DNA from: Xanthomonas sp. NCPPB 1128
Lineage (GTDB): Bacteria; Pseudomonadota; Gammaproteobacteria; Xanthomonadales; Xanthomonadaceae
Reading direction: 5' to 3'
NCBI RefSeq assembly: GCF_001043115.1
Contig: NZ_LFME01000025.1
Location: 1 to 64,000, forward strand
DNA length: 64,000 nucleotides
Shown: positions 22,468 to 31,086 of the stretch, one piece after another
Layout: every line of letters starts with the position of its first letter
Numbering within the stretch: position 1 is the first letter of the stretch
Notes under the pieces: model-generated
What the model saw: only the letters and a program-made list of their open reading frames with translations
What the model was told of the DNA's origin: nothing
Database searches by the model: none
Program-made: the position numbers and the translations under genes

Positions 22468-23109
22468 ATGCCCACTCTTCCCGCTCGCGATCCCGCACGC
22501 CTGGTGATGCGCACCCACGCCCGCGCCCTGCTGCGCGACCCGCGCGACGCCGCCGCGCACCTGGCGCGGCTGCACGCCGCGTTGCAACTGCACGACAACG
22601 AACCGACCCAGGGCGTGCTCGCCGACCTGTTCGTGGCCTTGCCGCGACACGACGTCGCCTTGCGCCAGTTGGCGCTGCAGATGGCCGCGGCGCATCTGGC
22701 GCCGCACGTGGCCGAGGCCTTCCAGCGCCACAGCCAGGACCACGCGCTGCTGCCGATCAACGCCCTGGCCACGCGCTGGAGCGTGCTGGCGCGGCCGTCC
22801 GCCGACGTGCCGGCGCGGGTGCGCCGGGCCAGCCCGGACCATTCGCGACGGATGGTGCGCGAGGTGGTGGACGCGCTGTGCGACGGCGCACCGATCGCCG
22901 CGGCGCGCTGCGAACGCGAGTTCCTGGACTACTGCATCAGTTGCCAGGACAAGCTCGCCTTCATGCTGGCCACGCGCGAACTGCGCCGCCATGCGCTGGC
23001 CCTGGGCGACCGCTGGGACAGCACCGCGCGCTGGCTGCAGCAGCGCGAGCCGCTGGGCGGCCGCAGCGTCGACGCCCTGTCCTTTTCCAGCGCGAGTGCG
23101 CCGCGATGA
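22468..23109 (+). CDS. Hypothetical protein with a four-cysteine cluster
   Basis: I do not recognise this 213-residue protein. It is mostly helical and Ala/Arg/His-rich. Its only four cysteines are C138, C148, C156 and C159 (C-x9-C-x7-C-x2-C, with DYCISCQDK), a spacing that suggests an iron-sulfur cluster or zinc. It starts 7 bp after the PhnD-like gene and ends in an ATGA overlap with the next gene, so it belongs to the FNR-box operon. A redox role is inferred only from the cysteines and the context. Confidence 0.7.
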   Translation: MPTLPARDPARLVMRTHARALLRDPRDAAAHLARLHAALQLHDNEPTQGVLADLFVALPRHDVALRQLALQMAAAHLAPHVAEAFQRHSQDHALLPINALATRWSVLARPSADVPARVRRASPDHSRRMVREVVDALCDGAPIAAARCEREFLDYCISCQDKLAFMLATRELRRHALALGDRWDSTARWLQQREPLGGRSVDALSFSSASAPR

Positions 23110-23741
23110 CCGCCTCCGAACCGAGCAACTCCGAACCGACCTGGCTGATGCCCACCCCCCACGGCGTGCTGCACGGCTTCGCCAGCGCCACCCCAGACCG
23201 CATGCAGCGCGCGCTGCAACTGCTGCTCGGCGCGCACGGCGCGCTGTCGCTGCAGGAATGGCGCCAGCGCGTTGGCGGCGACGCGCAGCGGCTGCTGCAG
23301 GACGCGCGCGAACAGCAATGGGTGCAGTTGCTGCGGCGTGCGGTGCCTGGCCCGGAAATCCGCCTGGACGATTTCGCCCAGCACGTGATCGCCCCGCTGT
23401 CGGCCGAACGCCGCGCGGTGCTGGCCTCCGACAGCGGCTTCTGCCTGGGCCATGCCGGCCTGGACCAGGAACAGGCCGAGACGCTGAGCGTGGCCGCGGC
23501 CGACTTCTCCGGCTTCGCCCAGCGCCAGAGCGCGCGCGGCTGGCACGGCGCGCACCGCTACGTAGCGTTCTACAGCGAGCCGCAGTTGCTGCTGCCGGAC
23601 TGGTCGTTCGTGCCGTTCTGGGTCGACGGCGCCGGCTACTGGCTGGTGCTGGGCGGCGAGGCGCTGCTCAACAACCTGGCGATGGTGGAACTGGTCTGGA
23701 GCATCCGCCTGGCGGCGGCACGGTTTGCGCCGCCGGCCTGA
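23106..23741 (+). CDS. Hypothetical protein, last gene of the roadblock/PAS operon
   Basis: I do not recognise a family for this 211-residue soluble protein. Residues about 95-130 (RRAVLASDSGFCLGHAGLDQ and the following AETLSVAAADFSGFAQR) resemble the first half of a roadblock/LC7 fold, and YWLVLGGEALLNN could be a later strand. It may therefore be a divergent partner of the first gene of the operon. The start overlaps the upstream stop by 4 bp. A perfect 10-bp hairpin follows 48 bp downstream. Confidence 0.68.
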   Translation: MTASEPSNSEPTWLMPTPHGVLHGFASATPDRMQRALQLLLGAHGALSLQEWRQRVGGDAQRLLQDAREQQWVQLLRRAVPGPEIRLDDFAQHVIAPLSAERRAVLASDSGFCLGHAGLDQEQAETLSVAAADFSGFAQRQSARGWHGAHRYVAFYSEPQLLLPDWSFVPFWVDGAGYWLVLGGEALLNNLAMVELVWSIRLAAARFAPPA

Positions 23742-23744
23742 GGG

Positions 23745-23790
23745 GCCGGGATTGGGGATTCGGGAGTGGGGAATCGGGAGTGGGGAATGG
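23745..23790. repeat. Degenerate GGGATTC-type tract
   Basis: GGGATTGGGGATTCGGGAGT followed by GGGGAATCGGGAGTGGGGAA forms a degenerate 7- to 8-mer direct repeat between the roadblock/PAS operon and purT. Confidence 0.8.
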
Positions 23791-23820
23791 GAAAGCGGGT
23801 CCCCTTTGGCCCCGCTTTCC
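23790..23820. terminator. Hairpin between convergent operon and purT
   Basis: GGAAAGCGGG (23790-23799) pairs perfectly with CCCGCTTTCC (23811-23820) across an 11-nt loop. It lies between convergent genes. There is no strong T tract, so its role as a terminator is only moderately supported. Confidence 0.6.
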
Positions 23821-23834
23821 GTGCGCTCGTAGTC

Positions 23835-25022
23835 TTATGCGTCTAGATCGATGGTGAGGGCGGCGGCGGCGTCGCGGGCGGTCTGGCGTGCTTCGTCGAT
23901 GCTCGCGCCGCGGGCCAGGGTCACGCCGACGCGGCGGTGGCCGTGCACGCTGGGCTTGCCGAACAGGCGCAGGGCCGTGTCCGGCGCCTGCAGGGCGGCG
24001 CCGACGTTGCCGAAGCGCGGCACGCCTTCGCCGTGCGCCAGCAGCGCACACGAGGCCGACGGGCCGCTCTGGCGGATCGCCGGAATCGGCAGGCCGAGGA
24101 TCGCGCGCGCATGCAGGGCGAACTCGCTCAGTTCCTGCGACACCAGGGTGACCAGGCCGGTGTCGTGCGGCCGCGGCGATACTTCGCTGAACCAGACCTC
24201 GTCGCCCTTGACGAACAATTCCACGCCGAACAGCCCCCAGCCGCCGAGATCGTCGGTGACCGCGCGGGCGATGTCCTGCGCGCGCTGCAGGGCCAGCGCC
24301 GACATCGGCTGCGGCTGCCAGCTCTCGCGGTAGTCGCCGTCCTTCTGCCAGTGCCCGATCGGATCGCAGAACGCGGTGCCGCCAGCGTGGCGCACGGTCA
24401 GCAGGGTGATCTCGTAGTCGAAGTCGATGAAGCCTTCGACGATGCAGCGGCCGGCGCCGGCGCGGCCGCCGGTCTGCGCGTATTCCCAGGCCGCGTCGAT
24501 GTCGTCGGCGCTGCGCAGGGTGCTCTGGCCCTTGCCGGAGGACGACATCACCGGCTTGACCACGCACGGCAGGCCCACCGCGGCGATCGCCTCGCGGTAC
24601 TGCTCGGGCGTGTCCACGAAGCGGTACGGCGAGGTCGGCAGGCCGAGCGTCTCGGCGGCCAGGCGGCGGATGCCTTCGCGGTCCATGGTCAACCGTGCCG
24701 CGCGCGCGGTGGGGATCACCCGCTGGCCGTGGTCGCGCTCCAGCGCCACCAGGGTCTCGGTGTGGATCGCCTCGATCTCCGGCACGATCAGATGCGGCTG
24801 CTCGCGCGCGATCACCTCGCGCAGCGCCATCGCATCGAGCATGTCGACCACGTGGCTGCGGTGCGCGACCTGCATCGCCGGCGCATCGGCGTAACGATCC
24901 ACCGCGATCACCTCCACGCCGAAACGCTGCAGTTCGATCGCCACTTCCTTGCCCAGTTCGCCGGAGCCGAGCAGCAGCACGCGGGTGGCGGAAGCGGACA
25001 ACGGGGTTCCCAGAGTGACCAT
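23835..25022 (-). CDS. purT: Formate-dependent phosphoribosylglycinamide formyltransferase
   Basis: PurT makes formyl-GAR from GAR, formate and ATP in purine synthesis. The 395-residue protein is an ATP-grasp enzyme: N-terminal [20 protein letters not shown], the ATP-binding segment [24 protein letters not shown] and [10 protein letters not shown]. The start at 25022 ([20 protein letters not shown]) fits the family. It is convergent with the roadblock/PAS operon and divergent from the Rieske gene, with about 195 bp between the starts. Confidence 0.95.
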   Translation of the reverse strand: MVTLGTPLSASATRVLLLGSGELGKEVAIELQRFGVEVIAVDRYADAPAMQVAHRSHVVDMLDAMALREVIAREQPHLIVPEIEAIHTETLVALERDHGQRVIPTARAARLTMDREGIRRLAAETLGLPTSPYRFVDTPEQYREAIAAVGLPCVVKPVMSSSGKGQSTLRSADDIDAAWEYAQTGGRAGAGRCIVEGFIDFDYEITLLTVRHAGGTAFCDPIGHWQKDGDYRESWQPQPMSALALQRAQDIARAVTDDLGGWGLFGVELFVKGDEVWFSEVSPRPHDTGLVTLVSQELSEFALHARAILGLPIPAIRQSGPSASCALLAHGEGVPRFGNVGAALQAPDTALRLFGKPSVHGHRRVGVTLARGASIDEARQTARDAAAALTIDLDA

Positions 25023-25216
25023 GACGGCGGCGCCTGCGCGAAGAGGGGAAGCGTATTCTACCGGGCCGGCGCCCCACGCCGGCGTCGGAACGGCTGCGCC
25101 AGCGCCGGCGTGCAGCGGGGTGCTATCTTCCGCAGCGTCACCGGGGATGTCGCCATGCACGCACACAGCGCCGAACACCGCCACGGCACGCCCTGCCGCA
25201 CCGCCGAGGAGCGCCC

Positions 25217-26368
25217 ATGCAGTCGTTGATGCCGGCCGAGGCCTACATCGACGAGGCCTGGTTCGCCCGCGAACGCGAGCGGCTGATGAAGCCGCTGTGG
25301 CAGTTCGTGGCGCCCCGCATGCTGCTCGACAAGCCCAATGCCTTCGTGCGCCGGTCGGTGTGCGGGGTGGACGTGGTGGTGCAGAACATCGACGGCGAGC
25401 TGCGCGCCTTCGACAATCTGTGCCTGCACCGGCAGAACCCGCTGCAACAGCAACCGCAGGGCGTGCGCCCGCTGGTCTGCAGCTACCACGGTTGGCGCTA
25501 CGGCGCCGACGGCGGCGTGGACAACATCCCGTTCCAGGACGATGCCTACCGCCTGGCCCCGGAGGCGCGCGCCTGCCTGCGGCTGCGCCGCTTCGCGGTG
25601 GCCTGCATCGGCAAGCTGGTGTTCGTGAACCTGTCGGCCGAGCCGATGCCGCTGGAGGCGCAGTTCTCGCTGGAGGCGCTGGAGATGCTGCGCGCCGCTT
25701 CCGAGCAGTTCGACGACGAGGTGCTGGTGGCGACCTTCGAAGCCGACTTCAACTGGAAACTGGCCTACGAGAACCTGCGCGATGCGCTGCACCCGCGCTT
25801 CGTGCACGCGCGCACGCTGGCGCAGCAGGTGAAGTTCCAGGTGCAGATGGACGACGCCGGCGTCGCCGAGGCGCGCCGCTACCACGCCGAGGGCAGCGCC
25901 TCGCGCGAGGCGCATCTGGCGCGGCTGCGCACGTTCAGCAGCGGCGGCCTCAACGAGCCCTTGGTGGCGATGGCGCACTACCCCTGGCACGCGCACGTCG
26001 AACGCTTCGGCAACGACGACTGGTATCTGAACTGGCTGCTGTATCCGAACCTGCACATCGCCTCGGGCTCGGGCGGCTACTCCTTCATCATCGAGCACCA
26101 CCAGCCGGTGTCGGCGCAGCGCACCGACCTGCTGGTCTACTACGTCACCGCGCGCAAGAAGCAGCGCTATCCGGGTTCCGACGCGGTGCTGCTGGGGCAC
26201 CTGCATGGCGCCGAGAAGGTGCTGCGCGAGGACATCGAGATCATGGAACAGGTGCAGTCGGGATTGCGCGCCGGCGCCCCGCGCGCGGTGCTGGGCGACT
26301 ACGAGCACGCCAACATGCAGATCGAACGCTGGTACATGGACGTCATGGAGGGCCGCCATGACCTCTGA
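25217..26368 (+). CDS. Rieske non-heme iron oxygenase, alpha subunit type
   Basis: This 383-residue protein has an N-terminal Rieske 2Fe-2S domain with the ligand pairs CLH (in NLCLHRQNP) and CSYHGW. The C-terminal catalytic domain carries the mononuclear iron motif D-x2-H-x4-H in [13 protein letters not shown]. It belongs to the ring-hydroxylating dioxygenase alpha-subunit family, which also hydroxylates non-aromatic substrates such as carnitine and cholines. No ferredoxin, reductase or beta subunit is nearby, so it must borrow electrons. It overlaps the next start by 11 bp; the substrate is unknown. Confidence 0.88.
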   Translation: MQSLMPAEAYIDEAWFARERERLMKPLWQFVAPRMLLDKPNAFVRRSVCGVDVVVQNIDGELRAFDNLCLHRQNPLQQQPQGVRPLVCSYHGWRYGADGGVDNIPFQDDAYRLAPEARACLRLRRFAVACIGKLVFVNLSAEPMPLEAQFSLEALEMLRAASEQFDDEVLVATFEADFNWKLAYENLRDALHPRFVHARTLAQQVKFQVQMDDAGVAEARRYHAEGSASREAHLARLRTFSSGGLNEPLVAMAHYPWHAHVERFGNDDWYLNWLLYPNLHIASGSGGYSFIIEHHQPVSAQRTDLLVYYVTARKKQRYPGSDAVLLGHLHGAEKVLREDIEIMEQVQSGLRAGAPRAVLGDYEHANMQIERWYMDVMEGRHDL

Positions 26369-26984
26369 GAAATACGTGGTCGGCAGCGGCGCGCTGCTGC
26401 GCTGGGCGCTGGCCGCCTGGGCCGAGGCGGCGCCGGACTGCGTGCTGCACCCGATGGACGTGGCGCAGGGCAAGGACTACCGCTTCGACCTGGATGCCCT
26501 GCACGCGCTGGCCGATACCGGGGCCACCGCCTTCGTCGCCTGGGGCGCGCAGTTCCTCAATTTCCGCCGCCAGGAGCTGATGGGCGAACTCAAGGCGCGC
26601 GGCTTCAAGATGCCGCCGCTGATCTGCCGCGGCGCGCAGGTGGCGGCCAGCGCGCGCGTCGGCGAGAACTGCGCGATCGGCACCGGCGCCATCGTCGATG
26701 CGCACTGCGACATCGGCTTCAACGCCTGGATCGGCGCGGCGGCGGTGCTGGAATCGGCGGTCAAGGTCGGCGCCTCGGCGTGGATCGAGGCCGGCGCGAC
26801 GCTCGGTGCGGAAGCGCAGATCGGCGCCCAGGCCACGCTCGGCCGGCAAGTGGACATCGGCCCCGGCGTGCGCATCGGCAAACGCTGCCAGATCGAGATC
26901 CCCGGCCGCTACCGCAGCGACATCGCCAGCGGCACCCATCACCTCAGCGGTTTCCGCACGCCGGTATTGATCCTCGGCGGGTGA
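26358..26984 (+). CDS. NeuD/PglD-like hexapeptide acyltransferase
   Basis: This 208-residue protein has a short Rossmann-like N-terminal part (KYVVGSGALLRWALAAWAE ... FVAWGAQFLNF) and a left-handed beta-helix built of hexapeptide repeats from about residue 98 (ASARVGENCAIGTGAIVDAH, IGAAAVLESAVKVGASAWIE). This architecture is shared with NeuD/PglD O- or N-acetyltransferases of surface sugars. It overlaps the Rieske oxygenase gene by 11 bp, so the two products may modify the same molecule. That link is inference. Confidence 0.75.
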   Translation: MTSEKYVVGSGALLRWALAAWAEAAPDCVLHPMDVAQGKDYRFDLDALHALADTGATAFVAWGAQFLNFRRQELMGELKARGFKMPPLICRGAQVAASARVGENCAIGTGAIVDAHCDIGFNAWIGAAAVLESAVKVGASAWIEAGATLGAEAQIGAQATLGRQVDIGPGVRIGKRCQIEIPGRYRSDIASGTHHLSGFRTPVLILGG

Positions 26985-27002
26985 GTGGCCGCCTGCGGCG
27001 GC

Positions 27003-27335
27003 CGGGAATCGGGATTCGGGATTCGGGATTCGCTGCAAAGCCGGGATTGGGGATTTGGGATTGGGGATTGGTAAGAGCGGGTCAACGACAGCCTGGCACC
27101 GCGCCGACTGCCCTCGGCCAACTGGGGACATCGCCCCTCCTCCAACATGCACTCGACGAACGCGGCCAAGCCACGACCGGCTCGCTATCGCAGTGACTTT
27201 CCACTTTGAAACAACCAGATCAGGGATTCGCGCAAGCAAACCCCTTTGCCCGTCGCGTGCCTAGCTTCTACCAATCCCTACTCCCGAATCCCGGCTTCTC
27301 CACCAATCCCCAATCCCGACTCCCAAATCCCGACC
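27003..27335. repeat. Inverted clusters of GGGATTC-type tracts
   Basis: GGGAATCGGGATTCGGGATT and GGGATTGGGGATTTGGGATT lie at 27003-27072. Their complement (CCAATCCC, CCCGAATCCC, CCCCAATCCCGACTCCCAAA) lies at 27274-27331 in the opposite orientation. Together they could fold into a long imperfect hairpin around the intervening 200 bp. No gene is supported in 26985-27393. Confidence 0.75.
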
Positions 27336-27346
27336 CCTTGCAATCT

Positions 27347-27363
27347 GATATCAATTTGATATC
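27347..27363. promoter_or_regulatory. 17-bp operator-like palindrome upstream of the SPFH operon
   Basis: GATATCAATTTGATATC has 8-bp perfect arms around a central T. It stands out as AT-rich in GC-rich surroundings and ends 30 bp before the SPFH gene ATG. The fourth... third gene of the operon encodes a ribbon-helix-helix protein, a family that commonly autoregulates by binding such palindromes, so it is a candidate autoregulatory operator. Confidence 0.6.
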
Positions 27364-27393
27364 TTCTCGTCCAACCACCCAAGGACGTCCACC

Positions 27394-28266
27394 ATGAAAG
27401 AGCAGCCCCGTTCCTCCCTGCCCGGCATTCCGATGATCCTGGGCCTGGTCTTGGTGTTCGTGGCCGGCGCCGGCGCGATCATCGCCACCGGCGTGCTGCA
27501 GCCGTCGGCGATGCCGTGGACCCTGCTGGTCGCGATCCCGGTGCTGACCGTCGCGCTGTTCCTGGTGGTCGGCCTGTACGCGCTGGAACCGAATCAGGCG
27601 GCGGTGCTGAGCCTGTTCGGCCGCTACGTGGGCACGGTCAAGGACCCGGGCCTGCGCTGGAACAACCCCTTCTTCAGCAAGCGCAAGGTCAGCCAGCGCG
27701 TGCGCAACTTCGAGAGCGGCCGGCTCAAGGTCAACGAACTGGACGGCAGCCCGATCGAGATCGCCGCGGTGATCGTGTGGCAGGTGATGGACGCGTCCGA
27801 AGCGGTCTACAACGTCGACGACTACGAGAGCTTCGTGCACATCCAGTCCGAGGCGGCACTGCGCGCGATGGCCACCAGCTATCCCTACGACCAGCACGAG
27901 GATGGGCAGATCTCGCTGCGCAGCCATCCCAACGAGATCAGCGAGCAGCTCAAGCGCCACCTCGACGAACGCCTGACCCAGGCCGGCGTGGACGTGATCG
28001 AAGCGCGCATCAGCCACCTCGCCTACGCCCCGGAAATCGCCCAGGCGATGCTGCAGCGGCAGCAGGCCAACGCGGTGATCGCCGCGCGCACCCGCATCGT
28101 CGCCGGCGCGGTGGGCATGGTCGAGATGGCCCTGGCCGAACTGCAGAAGAACGGCGTGGTCGAGCTGGACGAGGAGCGCAAGGCGCACATGGTCAGCAAC
28201 CTGCTGACCGTGCTGTGCTCGGACCGCGGCACCCAGCCGATCGTCAACGCCGGCTCGCTGTACTGA
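27394..28266 (+). CDS. SPFH-domain (stomatin/slipin-like) membrane protein
   Basis: This 290-residue protein has two N-terminal membrane segments (about residues 11-33 and 40-62) and an SPFH/band-7 domain: [30 protein letters not shown], then [13 protein letters not shown], and the coiled-coil-prone [26 protein letters not shown] proteins form ring-like assemblies that organise membrane proteins and proteases. It leads a six-gene operon whose genes are separated by gaps of no more than 7 bp. Confidence 0.9.
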   Translation: MKEQPRSSLPGIPMILGLVLVFVAGAGAIIATGVLQPSAMPWTLLVAIPVLTVALFLVVGLYALEPNQAAVLSLFGRYVGTVKDPGLRWNNPFFSKRKVSQRVRNFESGRLKVNELDGSPIEIAAVIVWQVMDASEAVYNVDDYESFVHIQSEAALRAMATSYPYDQHEDGQISLRSHPNEISEQLKRHLDERLTQAGVDVIEARISHLAYAPEIAQAMLQRQQANAVIAARTRIVAGAVGMVEMALAELQKNGVVELDEERKAHMVSNLLTVLCSDRGTQPIVNAGSLY

Positions 28267-28273
28267 GGTGCCG

Positions 28274-28570
28274 ATGGATATGCATGCCGCCATCGCGCCG
28301 CTGGCGCTCGCCCTCTCCGGCCTGCCGGCCCTGGTCATCGCCGCCTGGATCGGCGGCAAGGGCGACGACCGCGCGCGCGGGCTGGGCCTGCGTTGGGCGC
28401 TGATCGGCCTGGCGATCCTGGTCGGCGCCGCGGCGCTGTACTGGGCAGGCGGCCAGCGCGTCGGCGTCTACGTGGTGGCGATCGCGCTGCTGCTGGCGGT
28501 GAACGCGCTGATCGTGTCGATGCTGCTGCATCTGCGGCGCGGCGACGCCGCGCGGCAGGGGCGGTCATGA
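28274..28570 (+). CDS. Small membrane protein of the SPFH operon
   Basis: This is a 98-residue protein with three hydrophobic segments (about residues 6-24, 38-55 and 63-84) and a short basic C-terminal tail. I see no family signature. ATG at 28274 is chosen over an in-frame GTG at 28268 because it leaves the GAGGTG run upstream as a ribosome-binding site, though spacing is tight. It starts 7 bp after the SPFH gene and overlaps the RHH gene by 4 bp (ATGA). Confidence 0.75.
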   Translation: MDMHAAIAPLALALSGLPALVIAAWIGGKGDDRARGLGLRWALIGLAILVGAAALYWAGGQRVGVYVVAIALLLAVNALIVSMLLHLRRGDAARQGRS

Positions 28571-28746
28571 GCGAGAAGAAGGCCTATCCGCTGCGCATCA
28601 ACGCCGACGTGCTGGCGGCGGCGCAGCGCTGGGCCGACGACGAACTGCGCAGCCTCAACGCGCAGATCGAATACGTGTTGCGCGACGCGCTGCGCAAGGC
28701 CGGGCGGCTGCCCAAGCCGCGTGACGACAAGGAGCCAGAAGCATGA
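28567..28746 (+). CDS. Arc-family ribbon-helix-helix protein
   Basis: This 59-residue protein is a typical Arc/MetJ-like DNA-binding fold. The strand [22 protein letters not shown] is followed by two helices ([18 protein letters not shown]) and a charged tail. Such proteins dimerise and insert a beta ribbon into the DNA major groove at palindromes. No toxin gene of a known family is adjacent, so it looks like an operon-encoded regulator rather than an antitoxin. It overlaps both neighbours by 4 bp. Confidence 0.85.
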   Translation: MSEKKAYPLRINADVLAAAQRWADDELRSLNAQIEYVLRDALRKAGRLPKPRDDKEPEA

Positions 28747-28919
28747 GCAAGCGCTGGGAGTATCTCACCGTGGAGGCCAAGACCACCCTGATGCTGGGGC
28801 TGAAACTGGACGAGTTGCAGGCCGACCTGAACAAGCACGGCAAGCTCGGCTGGGAACTGGTCAACGTCATCGCGCTACCTGGCACCAAGCCGCTGCTGTT
28901 GTTCAAGCGGGAGGGCTGA
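28743..28919 (+). CDS. DUF4177-like small protein
   Basis: This 58-residue protein reads [14 protein letters not shown] ... [33 protein letters not shown]. The WEY start, the GWELV centre and the LLLFKR end are the pattern of DUF4177, a small beta-alpha-beta domain of unknown function. It overlaps the RHH gene by 4 bp, and the hydrolase gene begins one base after its stop. Confidence 0.8.
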   Translation: MSKRWEYLTVEAKTTLMLGLKLDELQADLNKHGKLGWELVNVIALPGTKPLLLFKREG

Positions 28920-28920
28920 C

Positions 28921-30246
28921 ATGCGCCGGCATCGGGTCCTCGCGCCTGCACTGGCGGCGCTGCTGGCGCCGCTCACGGCGCTGGCGGCGGCACCGCAACA
29001 GACCGCCAGCGCGCTGCTGGATCGCCTGCAGGCCGGCGACCTGGCCGCGGTCGAGGCCGAGTTCACCCCGGCGATGGCCAAGGCGGTGCCATCCGACAAG
29101 CTGGCCGAGGCCTGGCGCATGCTGTCCACACAACTGGGCGCGCTGCAGCAGCGCGGGCCGGCCAGCGAACGCGAGCAGCACGGGCTGCGGGTGATCGAAC
29201 AGCGCCTGCAGTTCGAGCGCGGCGCACTGCTGGCGCATGTGTCGATCGACGCGGACGGCAAGATCGCCGGCCTGCTGTTCACTCCCGCACCACCGCCGGC
29301 GCCGGCGCCGCCCGCCGCCGACGCCGGTTTCAGCGAACAGGCGTTCGCGGTCGGTCCGCTGCCGGGCACGCTGGCCCTGCCGGCAGGCAAGGGGCCGTTC
29401 CCGGCGGTGGTCCTGGTGCACGGCTCGGGCCCGCAGGACCGTGACGAGACCATCGGCCCGAACCGTCCGTTCCTCGACGTCGCCCGCGGGCTCGCTGCGC
29501 AGGGCATCGCGGTGCTGCGCTACGACAAGCGAACCTTCGCCTTGCCGGAGAGCTTTGCCGGGCGCATCAACCAGGGTTTCACCATGGACGAGGAGACCAC
29601 CGACGACGCCGTCGCCGCGGCGGCGGCGCTGGCGCGGCCGCCCGGCATCGACCCTGCGCGCATCGTGGTGATGGGCCACAGTCAGGGCGGCATGCTCGCC
29701 GCCCGCATCGCACGCCGCTCCGGCAAGACCGCCGGCATCGTGCTGTGGGCGGCGCCGGCGCGACCGCTGCTGGACCTGTTGATCGAGCAGAACCGCTACC
29801 TGCTGAGCCAGGAACATCCACCGTCGCCGCAGCGACAGGCGGCGCTGGCCGAGATCGAGCGCCGCGTGGCCAAGGTCCGCGGCAGTGGCGAGGTCGCGCG
29901 CAGCGATTCGCCATTGGACGTGCCTGCCACCTATTGGCGCGCGATCGAACAGGTCGATCCGGTCGCCGACGTCCGCGCGCTCGGGCCGATGCCGGTGCTG
30001 TGGCTGCAGGGCGAGCGCGATTTCCAGGTCACCGCGCCGGACTGGCAGCGTTGGCAGCAGGCGCTGGCGCACGATCCGCACGCTACCCTGCACCGCTACG
30101 CCGCACTGAACCACCTGGGCATCGCCGGCACCGGCGCACCCGGACCGGGCGAGTACGCGACGCCCGGCCATGTCGACCCGGCCCTGATCGCCGATGTCGC
30201 CACCTGGGTACGCGCCCTGCGCGCCAGCCACGGCGCCGCGCCATGA
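28921..30246 (+). CDS. Exported alpha/beta-hydrolase with N-terminal DUF3887-like domain
   Basis: This 441-residue protein has a signal peptide (about residues 1-23). An N-terminal DUF3887-like segment (residues 28-115, LLDRLQAGDLAAVEAEFTPA) is joined by a Pro/Ala linker to an alpha/beta-hydrolase. The catalytic features are the oxyanion block LVHGSGPQDRDE, the nucleophile elbow GHSQGG, the acid in QGERDFQV and the His in ALNHLG. It is probably a periplasmic esterase or peptidase-like enzyme. It is fifth in the SPFH operon and overlaps the next gene by 4 bp. Confidence 0.85.
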   Translation: MRRHRVLAPALAALLAPLTALAAAPQQTASALLDRLQAGDLAAVEAEFTPAMAKAVPSDKLAEAWRMLSTQLGALQQRGPASEREQHGLRVIEQRLQFERGALLAHVSIDADGKIAGLLFTPAPPPAPAPPAADAGFSEQAFAVGPLPGTLALPAGKGPFPAVVLVHGSGPQDRDETIGPNRPFLDVARGLAAQGIAVLRYDKRTFALPESFAGRINQGFTMDEETTDDAVAAAAALARPPGIDPARIVVMGHSQGGMLAARIARRSGKTAGIVLWAAPARPLLDLLIEQNRYLLSQEHPPSPQRQAALAEIERRVAKVRGSGEVARSDSPLDVPATYWRAIEQVDPVADVRALGPMPVLWLQGERDFQVTAPDWQRWQQALAHDPHATLHRYAALNHLGIAGTGAPGPGEYATPGHVDPALIADVATWVRALRASHGAAP

Positions 30247-30836
30247 GCCGGCTGCGATCCACGTCGCCCTCGCCGACACGACGGTATCCGGTATCGCCGG
30301 CGCATCGGCTGGGGCTGGTCTTGTGGCTGTGGCTGCCGCTGCTGGTCGTGGCCGCGGTGATCGGCGGCGTCGCGCTGCACGCCACGCGGCCCGGCGCGCT
30401 GTGGTGGCATTTCGGGCTGCTGGCACTGATCGGCGTGGCCGGCACCGCCACCTTCGCGCGGCAGCGCGTGCTGCTGCACGACGGCCTGGTGGAGGTACGC
30501 GCGACCTTCCTGACCCGGCGCCTACCGTTGGCCGCGCTGCGCCTGCAGGCCGCGCGCGTGGTCGCGCTGTCCGAGCACACCGGCTTCAAGCCGGCACTGA
30601 AGTTGTTCGGTTTCGGCTATCCCGGCTTCCACGCCGGCCATTACCGCACCCGCGACGGGCACAAGGCGTTCTGCCTGATCACCAGCGATCGCGTCCTGGC
30701 CGTTCCGTTGCACGATGGCGGCTGGCTACTGCTCAGCGTCGAACAGCCCCGGCAGGTGCTGCAGGAATGGCAGACGCGCGCGGCGCAGGCGCGTGGTGGC
30801 GAAGACACTCGCGGCACGGCCCGCCGCCTGGCGTGA
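30243..30836 (+). CDS. PH-like-domain membrane protein
   Basis: This 197-residue protein has two N-terminal membrane segments (about residues 24-47 and 55-68). A beta-rich domain follows, of the bacterial pleckstrin-homology type: VLLHDGLVEVRATFLTRRLP ... HKAFCLITSDRVLAVPLHDG ... WLLLSVEQPRQVLQEW. Function unknown. It is the last gene of the SPFH operon and overlaps the hydrolase stop (ATGA). Confidence 0.75.
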   Translation: MSRLRSTSPSPTRRYPVSPAHRLGLVLWLWLPLLVVAAVIGGVALHATRPGALWWHFGLLALIGVAGTATFARQRVLLHDGLVEVRATFLTRRLPLAALRLQAARVVALSEHTGFKPALKLFGFGYPGFHAGHYRTRDGHKAFCLITSDRVLAVPLHDGGWLLLSVEQPRQVLQEWQTRAAQARGGEDTRGTARRLA

Positions 30837-31086
30837 GTGCGGCGCACATTGCCGCGTCGGTTGCCGCTGCGACCGGCCTTGGTGCAGGGCACGACACGCT
30901 GCGCGCGGTGCGATCATTGCTCGCGGTTGGCACGCGCCCGCTACGTCGAGGACGCCAGGTCGAGCGTCCCGATGTACCCGAGGCGATATGCTGGAACACC
31001 AGCAACGTTCGCCCTCGTCGCAGCCGCAGGCATCGCGACGGTGGTGGCGACTTCGCCCTCCACCATGACACTCCAGGATCAGCCCG

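Noticed and set aside
28567..28919. Toxin-antitoxin pair made of the RHH and DUF4177 genes
   Set aside because: The DUF4177-like protein has no toxin family signature and both genes are embedded in a six-gene operon, so a regulator role is simpler.
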